A stretch of 41,628 bases of DNA from Lacticaseibacillus hulanensis (GCF_004010095.1 NZ_RRYD01000028.1:1-41628), one strand, 5' to 3'. Shown: positions 1 through 8,778, counted from the first letter of the stretch. The notes: generated by a model from the sequence alone, not told the origin. Program-made: numbers and translations.

Positions 1-28
1 CTTCTAGTGTAATATCAGTCTTGGACAT
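1..28 (-). CDS. Possible start of a minus-strand gene cut by the window edge
   Basis: On the minus strand an ATG at 28 opens a frame reading MSKTDITLE before the window ends. A weak purine-rich stretch precedes it. Its position against a broken prophage makes an insertion-sequence transposase conceivable, but nine residues do not allow a family call. Confidence 0.25.
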
Positions 29-128
29 CTAATTTCCCTGCCTTTGCTTTTGGTTTGGTCGCTGTAAAGTATAACGCTTGGGGGACTAGGTGTTCTTTTT
101 TTGCAAAAAAACAGGCCTAAGCTTCTCA

Positions 129-148
129 GTGTTGAATTTAATCAACAC
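129..148. repeat. Short palindrome, arms GTGTTGA/TCAACAC
   Basis: Seven-base arms GTGTTGA and TCAACAC flank a six-base AT spacer. It lies between the possible minus-strand gene at the left edge and the head-protein remnant. It could belong to the end of an inserted element or be an operator; the sequence does not decide. Confidence 0.4.
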
Positions 149-185
149 CAAAAATCTTAGACCCATAGTTTTCAGGATAGCGTAG

Positions 186-1708
186 GTGATCGATAGGCGA
201 GATTACTGGCAACGGCGATACGTCGAATTGAAAGCGGCAAGTGAGCGGTCAGGAATGCAGTACGAGCAGGAGATGTTTAGTCAGCTCGACGCTGTTAATC
301 AAATGATTGCGGTTATGACGATGAGCTGGACCTGGTCTACATCAAGCAGCAGGTGGCCCGATTGCAGGAGCTACAGCGGCAGATTGTGCAGCAGGTGTCT
401 CCAGTCATCCCAGAGCTGACTGATAGCATGTCTGAGGCAATGGTGCACCGCTACATGGACGCTTACGAGCACGCGACTTATCTCAATGAGTCCGTGTCGG
501 GTAACCAGGTCAGCTGGGCCAACTACAACGAGGACGCGGTCAAGATGGCAGTGTCCAAGCCCTGGCAGGGTGGTGACTTTAGCCAGCGCATCTGGGGCAC
601 GATGGGTAACCAATTCCCTGAAATGCTGGTGAGCAATCTGGTACAAGGGTTAATCCTTGGCGAGAATCCTCGCAAGATTGCTAAGCGTGTGGCTGCAACC
701 AATAAGCAGCTGCAAGAGTCCAACTTGCATCGGCTCATCCAGACCGAGATGGCCCACGTGACCGAAGAGGCCACCTTCAAGTCATACCAGGACACAGACG
801 TCGAGTGGTACGAGTACATGGCCACGCTGGAAAGCCGGACGTGTGAGACGTGCGGCCATATGGACATGGAACATTACAAGGTCAGCGAGAAGGTGTCTGG
901 GGCAAATTATCCGCCCATTCATCCATACTGTCGGTGCACAACGGCGGCCTGGTTCGAGGGCATGCCCGAAGTAGGCAAGCGATGGAGCAAGGATCCTACA
1001 ACTGGCAAGAAGAAAATGGTTGACGGGATCAGCTTCGATGAGTGGAAGAACGGTTATGATTTGCTCACGAAACAAGATCACGTTGCTGAGCCCAAGGTTG
1101 CTGCGAGTGTGCCAGTTCCAAAAAACATTCAAGCTTACACTTCGCAGGCTGCAGAGCACGTTATTGCAAGCAATCCATTTTTAAAGCGTGCCTTCAACGG
1201 AAATAAATTAAATCTCATTTATGACGAGACAACATTCTTTGGACGGTCCAACATCATTGGTGCAACATCTCGGTCAGAAGATAAGACTATTCACCTGAAC
1301 CCGGCACACTATCAGTCTGAAACTTTGCTAAAAAAATATATGGAATCTGGCAAGGAAGACTTTGTGAATATAAAGCCTTCACAGTACAGAAAATATCCAA
1401 TCATCCACGAAATGGGTCATATCTTTCACAATGAGTTATGGAATCAATACCAGCAGCGTAACCCGGATTCAATAATTAGCCGAGAGAAATTTATTGCTGA
1501 CGAAACTCGGAAGATATATACTATCTATGAAAAGCAGACTGGCAAAACGGTGAAGCCGTCGTTGCTTCCTTCCGTATATGCAACTAAGAACGATAGCGAA
1601 GCTTTTGCTGAGCTATTCACGCTTGCCAACATTGGGCGGCCGTCGCAATGGCGTACTGCGATGAATACTTACCTGAAAGGGGTGAATCAATCTGATGCAG
1701 GCACTTAA
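186..1708 (+). pseudogene. Phage MuF-type minor head protein with C-terminal HExxH metallopeptidase-like domain, frameshifted
   Basis: Two frames together make one minor head protein of about 507 residues. The first runs from 186 (MIDRRDYWQRRY), and near 303-315 the reading must shift to the frame giving GYDDELDLVYIKQQV, which continues to 1708. The middle carries the MuF/SPP1 gp7-type signature: LESRTCETC followed by PPIHPYCRC. Such proteins sit in the portal region and help head morphogenesis. After about residue 235 of the second frame the DNA becomes AT-rich and encodes a different domain with HEMGH (residues 352-356 counted from 353) and downstream SEAFAEL, where a glutamate (416 or 420) could be the third zinc ligand. 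Known MuF proteins can carry C-terminal toxin domains, so this may be a phage-borne polymorphic toxin; that is inference. The frameshift probably disables it unless it is programmed or a sequence error. Confidence 0.75.
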
Positions 1709-1877
1709 ATTATTGAGACATCCAGAATGGATTAAGAAAAAAGCTGATGGCTGGTATCAGAGAGATAAATCAGGGCTTTTACAGCTCGTTGATGATGCCC
1801 CAAAAGAAGCACAGGAAGCATATCAATCGTATCTTGATCTTGAACGCTTCGAGCGGGAAAATCAGTTCGACGCATAG
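1695..1877 (+). CDS. 60-residue protein overlapping the MuF gene; candidate immunity protein
   Basis: The ATG at 1695 follows a GGGGTGA ribosome binding site at good spacing and overlaps the end of the head/metallopeptidase gene by 14 bases. The product is charged, with a basic N-terminal half and an acidic, glutamate-rich C-terminal half, and has no signal peptide or membrane segment. I do not recognise a family. Its AT-rich composition matches the metallopeptidase domain rather than the flanking phage genes, and it sits where immunity genes of MuF polymorphic toxins are expected. An immunity role is therefore a reasonable guess but unproven; a minor phage structural or accessory protein is the alternative. 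Confidence 0.6.
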   Translation: MQALKLLRHPEWIKKKADGWYQRDKSGLLQLVDDAPKEAQEAYQSYLDLERFERENQFDA

Positions 1878-1906
1878 CACTCACCAATCGGTGGGTGTTT
1901 TCTTTT
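1878..1906 (+). terminator. Intrinsic terminator after the MuF module
   Basis: Arms CACTCACC and GGTGGGTG (one G-T pair) close a four-base loop and are followed by GTTTTCTTTT. It separates the head/60-residue pair from the scaffold gene. Confidence 0.7.
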
Positions 1907-2015
1907 GCCCAAAATGAATAATCTCGCCCTAGACATGGCGTTAAAAGGTCTATTTTTTGTACCCGATCGTGGTCGCCCCACGTAAAAAATTGCGTTAGGG
2001 AGAAAGGACTTAATC

Positions 2016-2516
2016 ATGAACCGTGAAGAATTAAAGAATCTCGGACTCACAGACGAACAGATTGACAAGGTGATGGCTGCACATGGCCAGGCAACTCAGA
2101 AGCTGCGTGATGCTAACAGCAAGCTCAGCCAGGACCTGTCAGACAAGACTGCAGGCAGTACCGATACAGCGGCCAAGCTGGAGGATGCCCAGAAACAGAT
2201 TAAGGCGCTCGAAAAGAAGGCCGGTCAGGCTGATGACCTGAGCAAACAGTTGGATGAGGCAAATGGGAAGCTCACTAGCTTCAAGCTGGAGAGTGCCGTT
2301 ACTAACCAGTGGACTGCTGCTAAGGTGTGAAACCCTAAGGCCGCTATGGCGCTACTCCCAAAGGGCGCGCTCAAGCTCGATGATGCCGGCAATGCGCCCG
2401 ACCTCAGCGAGCAGATTGAGGCACTGCGTAAGAGCGACGGATACCTGTTTGACCAGGGCACCAAGTCCAACTACACGCCAGCTGGTGGTGAACCTGGGAC
2501 CCCAGATTCGGCCTAA
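2016..2516 (+). pseudogene. Phage scaffold protein (GP20-like) with internal TGA
   Basis: Starts at an ATG behind GGGAGAAAGGA. The product is a heptad-rich, charged coiled-coil of the phage minor structural GP20/scaffold type, about 166 codons in all. A TGA at 2328-2330 interrupts the frame after AAKV. The same frame then continues without another stop for 62 codons (NPKAAMALLPKGALKLDD and on) to TAA at 2514, so the TGA most simply replaces a sense codon such as CGA. Scaffold proteins act during capsid assembly and are expected before the major capsid gene. Here no capsid gene follows and the phage homology ends around 2560, so the module is a remnant. Confidence 0.75.
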
Positions 2517-2595
2517 GCCATGATTGACCCACATACGGACAAGACAGGTGGAGCACCTGGTGGCCCTGACAAAAAAGGGAAAGAGTTGGTATTTT

Positions 2596-2624
2596 TTGTT
2601 GTCCTGATTAATCGCTGGTATACT
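2596..2624 (+). promoter_or_regulatory. Extended -10 promoter upstream of the wecB remnant
   Basis: TTGTTG (2596-2601) and TATACT (2619-2624) are 17 bases apart, and TG plus one base precedes the -10. It reads into wecB and marks where host sequence resumes after the prophage fragment. Confidence 0.6.
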
Positions 2625-2661
2625 TGCATTAAACCAGTCAGTTAGCCTTGGAGGTTAGTGT

Positions 2662-3239
2662 ATGAGTAAAATCAAAGTGATGACGGTATTTGGCACCCGT
2701 CCGGAAGCCATAAAGATGGCGCCGGTGGTTCAAGCACTGGCAAAACGAGATACGGAATTTACGCCCGTCACCGTGGTCACGGCGCAGCACCGGCAAATGC
2801 TCGATCAGGTTCTTTCGATATTCCGCATCAAGCCGGATTACGATTTGAACATCATGAAGCAGCGGCAGACCCTGGATCAGATTACGAGTAACGTCTTACT
2901 CGGACTCGGCGACATCATGGAGAAGGAAAAGCCCGATATCGTGCTCGTGCACGGGGATACCACAACGACCTTCGCCGCCAGCATCTCAGCCTTCTACCAC
3001 CAGGCCAAAATCGGCCACGTTGAGGCGGGATTACGGCGGGCACGTTGCGCTTAGTCGGGACCGACCCCGACGTGGTTTCCAGCAGCATGATAGAATTGCT
3101 TGATGATGCGGACGCCTACGCCAAAATGGCCGGGGCCAAAAATCCTTACGGGGACGGTTTTGCCGCCGAGCGCATTTTGGATGCAATTGCCTACAGCTTC
3201 GGCCTCAGGAAGAACGCACCGCAACCATTTGAGATTTAG
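2662..3239 (+). pseudogene. wecB: UDP-N-acetylglucosamine 2-epimerase, internally deleted
   Basis: The first 126 codons are a normal N-terminus of non-hydrolysing UDP-GlcNAc 2-epimerase: [33 protein letters not shown] and GHVEAGLR. At about 3030 the frame changes. The +2 frame gives [10 protein letters not shown] and continues to NPYGDGFAAERI, the usual C-terminus of this enzyme. The family is about 370 residues, so roughly 170-180 central codons are gone. GGCGGG occurs twice, six bases apart start to start of the gap, at the junction, which suggests deletion between short repeats. The intact enzyme interconverts UDP-GlcNAc and UDP-ManNAc for wall glycopolymers. This copy should be inactive. 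Confidence 0.9.
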
Positions 3240-3305
3240 ACCGCAAATATGATTAATCCGGCACAAAATTGAAAAATGTGCCATTAAGACCAAGGAGGTT
3301 CGACT

Positions 3306-4709
3306 GTGTTAAAAATCTACAACACCCTTACGCGGACGAAGGAAGAATTCACGCCAATTGTTCCTGGCGAAATTCACATGTACGTGTGTGGCCCGACCGT
3401 TTATAACTACATTCATATCGGGAATGCACGTTCAGCAATTGCCTTTGACACGATTCGCCGCTACTTTGAATATCGCGGGTATAAGGTGACCTATGTCTCC
3501 AACTTTACCGACGTGGACGACAAGATTATTAACCGCGCAAAGGAGGAGGGGGTTGCGCCCCTTGACCTTGCACAGCAATACATCGACGCGTTCATGGAGG
3601 ACACGAAGGCACTGGGCATCGAACCAGCAACCGTGAACCCGCGGGCAAGTGAAATGATTCCGGACATCATCGACTTCATCCAGGACTTGATGAGTAAGGG
3701 GTACGCGTACGCCAGCGACGGCGACGTGTACTTCCGGGCACGCAAGGCGAAGAATTACGGGGCGCTGGCCAACAAGAACATCGATGAACTCGAACAGGGC
3801 GCAAGCAAGCACGTGGCTGATGCCGAAACCGCGCGCAAGGAAGACCCAATCGATTTTGCCCTGTGGAAGAAAGCCAAGCCGGGCGAAATCTACTGGGATG
3901 CTCCGTTTGGCCCCGGCCGGCCGGGCTGGCACATTGAGTGTTCCGTGATGAGCACCAAGCTGCTGGGCGACACCATTGATATTCACGGCGGTGGTCAGGA
4001 CCTGGAGTTCCCGCACCACCAGAATGAAATTGCTCAGAGTGAGGCCAAGACCGGCAAGAAGTTCGTTAACTACTGGATGCACAACGGGTTTGTGACCGTG
4101 GGCGACGATGAGCAGAAGATGAGCAAGTCACTGGGCAACTTTGTGACCGTGCACGACATCATCAAGACCGTCGACCCGCAAGTGCTGCGGTTCTTCATGG
4201 CAACAACGCAGTACCGCAAGCCGATTGGGTACACCGAGAGCAACCTGGCCGAGGCCGAAACAAGCGTGAGCCGCCTGCGCATCGCGCGTGAGGCGCTGAG
4301 CTTCCGCCTGGACGGTTCTACGCCGGGCAGCGACCAGGCAGTGGACCAGCAGCTTGACGAGCTTGAGGCACGGTTTGTGGCCGCAATGGATGATGACATT
4401 AACGTTCAAAATGGGCTGACAACGTTGTTTGACCTGACCAAGTTGATGAACGAATACAGCAGCCGGGATGAAGTGCAGACCGAAACGGTGAAGGCAATGC
4501 TGACCAAGTTCGATGCTTGGCTCAAGATTTTTGGCCTCACGTTTGAGGAACAACTGCCAGATGCGGATGTTGACGCACAGATTAAGGCGCGCGATGCCGC
4601 ACGGGCCGCAAAGGACTGGGCGACAAGCGACCGGATTCGTGATGAACTGACCGCACAGGGCATTGTGCTTGAAGATACCGCGCAGGGAACGAGGTGGCGC
4701 CGCGCATGA
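3306..4709 (+). CDS. cysS: Cysteine--tRNA ligase
   Basis: Class I aminoacyl-tRNA synthetase that charges tRNA-Cys in the cytoplasm. The 467-residue length is normal. The HIGH-type motif is HIGN at 37-40 and the KMSKS motif is at 271-275. Residues C28, C212, H237 and E241 match the zinc site that discriminates cysteine. The start is GTG at 3306 behind AAGGAGG. It overlaps mrnC by ATGA at 4706-4709 and heads a cysS-mrnC-rlmB operon, an arrangement common in Bacillota. Nothing in the sequence suggests damage. Confidence 0.97.
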   Translation: MLKIYNTLTRTKEEFTPIVPGEIHMYVCGPTVYNYIHIGNARSAIAFDTIRRYFEYRGYKVTYVSNFTDVDDKIINRAKEEGVAPLDLAQQYIDAFMEDTKALGIEPATVNPRASEMIPDIIDFIQDLMSKGYAYASDGDVYFRARKAKNYGALANKNIDELEQGASKHVADAETARKEDPIDFALWKKAKPGEIYWDAPFGPGRPGWHIECSVMSTKLLGDTIDIHGGGQDLEFPHHQNEIAQSEAKTGKKFVNYWMHNGFVTVGDDEQKMSKSLGNFVTVHDIIKTVDPQVLRFFMATTQYRKPIGYTESNLAEAETSVSRLRIAREALSFRLDGSTPGSDQAVDQQLDELEARFVAAMDDDINVQNGLTTLFDLTKLMNEYSSRDEVQTETVKAMLTKFDAWLKIFGLTFEEQLPDADVDAQIKARDAARAAKDWATSDRIRDELTAQGIVLEDTAQGTRWRRA

Positions 4710-5125
4710 GTGTTAATCCAGAAATGTTAAACGGTGTTGCCCTAGCTTACCTGGGGGATGCTGTGTATGAAGTGTTCATCCGCACGCGCATGCTTGAGCG
4801 GGGAATCACCAAGCCCGCCCAGCTGCAAAAAGCCGCGAAGAACTTTGTTTCCGCTAAAGCCCAGGCCGCGCTAATCGACGGGATGGAGCAAGGCGGGATT
4901 CTCAGCGACGACGAGTGGGCCATGTACAAGCACGGCCGCAACGCCAAGAGCTACACGCACGCTAAGAACACAGATGTGGTCACGTACCGAATTAGTACGG
5001 GCTTTGAAGCACTCTTTGGTACCCTGCAAATGCTGGGCCGCACCGATCGGGTTGCGGAACTAGCGCACTGGTGCATTGAGTACGTAGAAAATGGAGGAAC
5101 TGGGCATGGCAAACTGGAACAATAG
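4706..5125 (+). CDS. mrnC: Mini-ribonuclease III
   Basis: A 139-residue RNase III catalytic domain without a double-stranded RNA-binding domain, which matures the ends of 23S rRNA. The conserved [10 protein letters not shown] lies at residues 13-22, with D18 as the expected catalytic acid. I chose the ATG at 4706 rather than the in-frame GTG at 4694 because it forms the ATGA overlap with the cysS stop and has GAGGTGG in front. It overlaps the start of rlmB by about 20 bases, so the three genes are probably translationally coupled. Confidence 0.93.
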   Translation: MSVNPEMLNGVALAYLGDAVYEVFIRTRMLERGITKPAQLQKAAKNFVSAKAQAALIDGMEQGGILSDDEWAMYKHGRNAKSYTHAKNTDVVTYRISTGFEALFGTLQMLGRTDRVAELAHWCIEYVENGGTGHGKLEQ

Positions 5126-6020
5126 GCAAGACAAGCATCCAAGTCGTGCTGATGGCGATGATAAACGGCGCGGTGGTGGCCGCAAGTTTCAAGGTGACCG
5201 GGACAATCGCGGGCGCAAACCTAACCGCGGCAAGGTAAGTCAGCAGCCAAAACAGGCGTTTGATGATAGTGCCGAAGAAACCGATACCGAGTTTATTTTT
5301 GGCCGGCACGCGGTGCAAGAAGCCCTGCGCGAGGGTAGCGCGGCAACCATTAACAAGTTGTTCGTGCAGTCCGAGCTTAAGGGTGACCAGATTCACGACA
5401 TTGTGAAGACCGCTCAGACCAAAAAGATTGTCCAGAGCCAGGTACCCAAGTCCAAACTGGATTTGCTGAGTGACGGCGGTAACCACCAAGGGGTCATGCT
5501 TGCAATGTCACCCTACGCCTACGCGACAATTGACGACCTGTTCGATCATGCCGCCAAGAAGGAAAGCGACCCGTTCTTCCTCATCCTAGACAACCTTGAA
5601 GACCCCCACAACTTGGGCTCAATCTTGCGGACGGCGGATGCGGTTGGTGTTGACGGTATTATCATTCCGAAGCACCGCGCCGTTGGTTTGACCAGCACGG
5701 TGGCCAAGGTTAGTACCGGGGCAATTGAACACGTTCCCGTGGCGCGGGTTACCAACCTGGCAGCCACAATTCGCCAGCTGAAAGAGCGCGGCGTGTGGAT
5801 CTTCGGGACCGCAATGGAAGGTCAAGACTACCGTAAGTGGAACGCAAAGGGATCGGTTGGCCTTGTTATTGGGAACGAAGGCAAGGGGATTTCTCCGGGC
5901 GTGGCCAAATTAATGGACGCCACAATTTCCATCCCAATGGTCGGGCATGTTCAAAGCCTGAACGCGAGCGTCGCTGCCGGGGTACTGATGTACCAAGCCT
6001 TCACCTCGCGGCAGCAGTAA
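5106..6020 (+). CDS. rlmB: 23S rRNA (guanosine-2'-O-)-methyltransferase RlmB, TrmH/SpoU family
   Basis: A SPOUT methyltransferase expected to methylate G2251 of 23S rRNA. The N-terminal 55 residues are basic and low-complexity. FIFGRHAVQEAL then opens the substrate-binding domain. The catalytic domain shows the family motifs NLEDPHNLGSILRTADA, IGNEGKGIS (near residue 255) and SLNASVAAGVLMY. The ATG at 5106 has GGAGG eight bases upstream and is preferred over the ATG at 5091, which itself overlaps that Shine-Dalgarno sequence. It is the last gene of the cysS operon. Confidence 0.93.
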   Translation: MANWNNRQDKHPSRADGDDKRRGGGRKFQGDRDNRGRKPNRGKVSQQPKQAFDDSAEETDTEFIFGRHAVQEALREGSAATINKLFVQSELKGDQIHDIVKTAQTKKIVQSQVPKSKLDLLSDGGNHQGVMLAMSPYAYATIDDLFDHAAKKESDPFFLILDNLEDPHNLGSILRTADAVGVDGIIIPKHRAVGLTSTVAKVSTGAIEHVPVARVTNLAATIRQLKERGVWIFGTAMEGQDYRKWNAKGSVGLVIGNEGKGISPGVAKLMDATISIPMVGHVQSLNASVAAGVLMYQAFTSRQQ

Positions 6021-6082
6021 CAACCTAAAACCTAGCTCGCACCGTTAACTCTTGCGGGCGACGAACTGAATATGCACTACCT

Positions 6083-6124
6083 AGACTCGCCGGAAATTTT
6101 GCTTTCCGTAGCGGGTCTTTTTTG
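6083..6124 (+). terminator. Intrinsic terminator of the cysS-mrnC-rlmB operon
   Basis: Stem AGACTCGC plus GGAAA pairs with TTTCC and GCGGGTCT, followed by a T run. It lies about 60 bases after the rlmB stop. Confidence 0.75.
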
Positions 6125-6517
6125 CATGTGTGGCGAAGACCGGTGCAGCCGCCGCACCGCAGAGTTCACAGGGAAACCCAGACCAGACTTGGCTGCCAAC
6201 TCCTGCACCGCGGAGCTATCGTAAAAATCTAATGGATAGCTAATTAAAATTGATACAACAAATTCTGACAAATGAAGTTGCAAAAAATGATATAGAATGC
6301 CGCGGTGCTGCGGATTTGCGCGCTAAGTTTAAATCATTCTTGGTTAGCCTGGTGCACCATTTCCCGTCAGAAACCGTTTTCTCTGCCTTTTCAAGGAGGG
6401 CAACTGTGTGTTCGCTAGTTTAATATTGCCGCTCATTTTATATTCAATGCAGCGGTAAAGCTTACCAAGCATGACTGGCGGGCTTGCCGCAATCTGAATT
6501 CTTAAGAGGTGAGTTAA
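6125..6517. other. Non-coding interval before the sigma-factor gene
   Basis: Almost 400 bases without a convincing ORF. It is partly AT-rich (6220-6300). A CCGCT/AGCGG inverted pair lies around 6428-6455. I see no confident promoter, riboswitch or RNA gene. The sigma-factor promoter and regulation are presumably here. Confidence 0.5.
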
Positions 6518-7069
6518 GTGCCAGAAGACATGCTAGCGCTGATTGCACGTGCTCGGTACGATACGGATGCTTTCGTTCAGTTGTTCGAAAAATACAAGCC
6601 AGTTGCACTTGGACAGATTCGTCAATTCCAGGTGGCTGGTTTTAGCCACGATGATTGGCTTCAGGAGGCAAAATGCGCAATGTGTAAGTGTCTAAATTGC
6701 TATGATCCCAGTCAGGGCTCGAAGTTTGGTTCATACTATCATTTAATCCTTCGCCGTCACTTCATCAGTATCCTGCGTAAGCACACGACGCAAAAACGGG
6801 CGGGTGAGGGCAAGGCAATTCAAATTGGGGCAAGCGGAACGGACATTGACCAGTTCCTAGTTAGTAATGCGACCAACGCGCCGTCCGTCGAGGATCAGTG
6901 TCTGACCCGTGCAGACCTAAACAATTTCTTCAAAACTCTTTCCAGCGCTGAGGCTCAAGCATTGCTGGCGCACGTTCATGGCAATGCGCAGCAAACTCAC
7001 AATCACGCTCGCGCACTAGCACGGGCCCGGGTTAAGCTGCGCGCTTACCTGGAGGCACAGAAGCAGTAA
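6518..7069 (+). CDS. sigH: Sigma-70-family factor, SigH/ComX type
   Basis: A 183-residue protein with sigma region 2 features: FVQLFEKYKPVALGQIRQF, then DDWLQEAKCAMCKCLNCYDPSQGSKFGSYYHLILRRHF, as in SigH and the ComX-like competence sigma factors. Region 4 at the C-terminus is short and weakly conserved. The start is GTG at 6518 with AGAGGTGA upstream. Its place just before rpmG-secE-nusG is the same as sigH in Bacillus. In lactobacilli this factor is linked to competence gene expression; whether it is active here cannot be read. Orthology to SigH is an inference from position plus region 2. Confidence 0.8.
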   Translation: MPEDMLALIARARYDTDAFVQLFEKYKPVALGQIRQFQVAGFSHDDWLQEAKCAMCKCLNCYDPSQGSKFGSYYHLILRRHFISILRKHTTQKRAGEGKAIQIGASGTDIDQFLVSNATNAPSVEDQCLTRADLNNFFKTLSSAEAQALLAHVHGNAQQTHNHARALARARVKLRAYLEAQKQ

Positions 7070-7261
7070 CCGCTTGGAATTCATTGCCTCAATGTTACTT
7101 GAGACATTTATGACTGCGGTGCACACACATACGGGATAATTGGCACTTAGACCTTGTTCATTGGCGGCGAAAATGGTAAACTACTACGAGATTAGGTGGA
7201 GAATCCACCCGAAGTAGAGCCTGGCCGCTGGGTCATCGCTCCAAGAATTAGGAGGACCGCC

Positions 7262-7411
7262 ATGAGTGTCAAGAAAGTGGCGTTAGCCTGCAGCGTGTGC
7301 GGTCAGCGGAATTATTTCATCCCTGAAAGTAAGAAGCGCACAGAACGGCTGACGCTCAATAAATATTGTAAGTACTGCGGCAAGGTAACGAGCCACCGCG
7401 AAACTAAGTAA
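7262..7411 (+). CDS. rpmG: Large-subunit ribosomal protein bL33
   Basis: A 49-residue L33 with zinc-ribbon pairs CSVC and CKYC and the usual [13 protein letters not shown]. The ATG at 7262 is preceded by AGGAGG, so the longer in-frame opening at 7196 is not the start. It is followed after 12 bases by secE. Confidence 0.95.
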   Translation: MSVKKVALACSVCGQRNYFIPESKKRTERLTLNKYCKYCGKVTSHRETK

Positions 7412-7423
7412 GGAGGGGTAAAC

Positions 7424-7594
7424 GTGAAGTTCTTAAAGAGTGTTATTGACGAAATGAAATTGGTCACCTGGCCAACCGGTAAGGAAACACGTCGGGACAC
7501 GAGTACCGTTGTGCTCACCTCCATCCTGTTCGCGGTTTACTTTGCACTTGTTGATTGGGTATTGATTGCACTACTAAACAAGTTCATTTTCTAA
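7424..7594 (+). CDS. secE: Preprotein translocase subunit SecE
   Basis: A 56-residue protein starting with GTG at 7424 behind AAGGAGGGG. The N-terminal amphipathic part contains EMKLVTWPTGKETRRDT, the SecE hallmark, followed by one membrane segment at about residues 29-51. It forms the core translocon with SecY and SecG. It sits between rpmG and nusG as in other Bacillota. Confidence 0.95.
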   Translation: MKFLKSVIDEMKLVTWPTGKETRRDTSTVVLTSILFAVYFALVDWVLIALLNKFIF

Positions 7595-7610
7595 TTACAA
7601 CTAAGCATGA

Positions 7611-7642
7611 GAGGGTTCGACAACGCGTCGAGGCCTTTTTTT
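7611..7642 (+). terminator. Terminator between secE and nusG
   Basis: An imperfect hairpin of GGTTCGAC against GTCGAGGCC is followed by seven T residues. It separates secE from nusG, which then appears to have its own promoter. Confidence 0.65.
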
Positions 7643-7703
7643 GTGCGGTGATTTGCCGGATTGCGGCTAAGTTCCACGCCTGATTCGGTGTTGTAAAAAC
7701 AAG

Positions 7704-7732
7704 GTGTCACTCACGCGTAAGTATGATATACT
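7704..7732 (+). promoter_or_regulatory. Extended -10 promoter for nusG
   Basis: TATACT at 7727-7732 is preceded by TG and one base. The -35 region GTGTCA at 7704-7709 is weak, as is common with extended -10 promoters. It leaves a leader of about 65 bases before nusG. Confidence 0.6.
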
Positions 7733-7805
7733 TCTTGCAGATGGGACCGATGCCGTTTGGGTAGAGGTTTTTTATTTTGCGCTAAAGACTGAAAGGATGG
7801 CCAAT

Positions 7806-8348
7806 ATGGAATCAGCTGAGAAGCAGTGGTACGTGCTGCACACATACTCCGGTTACGAAAACAAGGTTAAAGCAAACCTGGAATCCCGGGCAAGCTCAAT
7901 GGGGATGGACGATTACATTTTCCGCGTAATCGTGCCTGAAGAAGAACAGCACACCGTGAAAAACGGTAAGGATAAGGTCGAAAAGGAAAAGACCTATCCT
8001 GGTTACGTGCTTGTCGAGATGGTTATGACCGACGAATCATGGTTCGTTGTGCGTAACACCCCTCAAGTGACCGGATTTGTTGGTAGTCACGGTGCCGGGA
8101 GCAAGCCCGCACCACTTCTGCCCGAAGAAATCGCCAAGATTCTGCGCGAGATCGGGATGGAAACACGCCACTCAGACGTTGACTTCGAAGTTGGCGAAAC
8201 CGTGAAGATTGTTGACGGGGCCTTCTCCGGGACGACCGGTAAGGTGACCGAAGTCGATCACGAGCACTTCAAGATGCGGGTTAACATCGAGATGTTCGGT
8301 CGCGAAACAGCCGCTGAACTTGATTTTGATCAGGCAGAAAAAATTTAA
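7806..8348 (+). CDS. nusG: Transcription termination/antitermination protein NusG
   Basis: A 180-residue protein with the NGN domain (KQWYVLHTYSGYENKVKANLE, YPGYVLVEM, VRNTPQVTGFVG) and a C-terminal KOW domain from about residue 128 (FEVGETVKIVDGAFSGTTGKV). It binds RNA polymerase and modulates pausing and termination. AAAGG at 7792-7796 is nine bases before the ATG at 7806, which decides against the overlapping ATG at 7797 and the much longer opening at 7704. Confidence 0.95.
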   Translation: MESAEKQWYVLHTYSGYENKVKANLESRASSMGMDDYIFRVIVPEEEQHTVKNGKDKVEKEKTYPGYVLVEMVMTDESWFVVRNTPQVTGFVGSHGAGSKPAPLLPEEIAKILREIGMETRHSDVDFEVGETVKIVDGAFSGTTGKVTEVDHEHFKMRVNIEMFGRETAAELDFDQAEKI

Positions 8349-8365
8349 TTAGTGCCACCGGGCAT

Positions 8366-8424
8366 GCAGCATTCATTATCATTTCGTTAGGTCTAGTCGA
8401 AATGGCAGTGGGTGCTGTTTTTTT
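8366..8424 (+). terminator. Composite terminator after nusG
   Basis: Outer arms CAGCA/TGCTG and an inner perfect stem CATTTCG/CGAAATG precede a T run at 8418-8424. Confidence 0.65.
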
Positions 8425-8454
8425 AGTTACTGAGGATTTTAATGGAGGACGAAG

Positions 8455-8778
8455 ATGTACGCGTGGATAATGTTAGTGATTGCGGGGCTGTTTGAGGTGG
8501 TGTGGTCCTCGTTCATGAAGGTCAGCAACGGGTTTACGAATGTGCCGGCCACAATTGCCACAGTGGCCGGGATGCTGGCGAGCTTCATCTTGTTGGCGCG
8601 GGCGACGACGAAGATTGACCTGGCCATCGCCTACCCAGTCTGGACCGGTATTGGTGCGGTGGGGGCGGTGCTCGCGGGGGTCGTGTTGTTCCGTGAGCAG
8701 TTGAACCCGGCCACCTTGTTTTTCGTGGCATTATTGCTGGTGAGCATTGTTGGCATTAAAATGACCAGTGGCAACTAA
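8455..8778 (+). CDS. SMR-family exporter, SugE/Gdx-like
   Basis: A 107-residue four-helix protein of the small multidrug resistance family. E14 in AGLFEVVW is the conserved proton/substrate-coupling glutamate, and PVWTGIGAVGAVLAG is the signature of helix 3-4. The sequence resembles SugE/Gdx proteins, which export guanidinium or quaternary cations, more than EmrE; substrate assignment is inference. It is a single gene with GGAGG in front. No guanidine riboswitch is recognisable in the 100 bases upstream, which mostly hold the nusG terminator. Confidence 0.85.
   Translation: MYAWIMLVIAGLFEVVWSSFMKVSNGFTNVPATIATVAGMLASFILLARATTKIDLAIAYPVWTGIGAVGAVLAGVVLFREQLNPATLFFVALLLVSIVGIKMTSGN

Noticed and set aside
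2520-2645. 41-codon ORF after the scaffold gene (MIDPHTDKTGG...)
   Set aside because: It runs across the extended -10 promoter of wecB and has no ribosome binding site; most likely a phage gene start fused by chance to host sequence.
6077-6283. Minus-strand ORF in the gap before sigH
   Set aside because: It has no ribosome binding site and includes the terminator of the rlmB operon.
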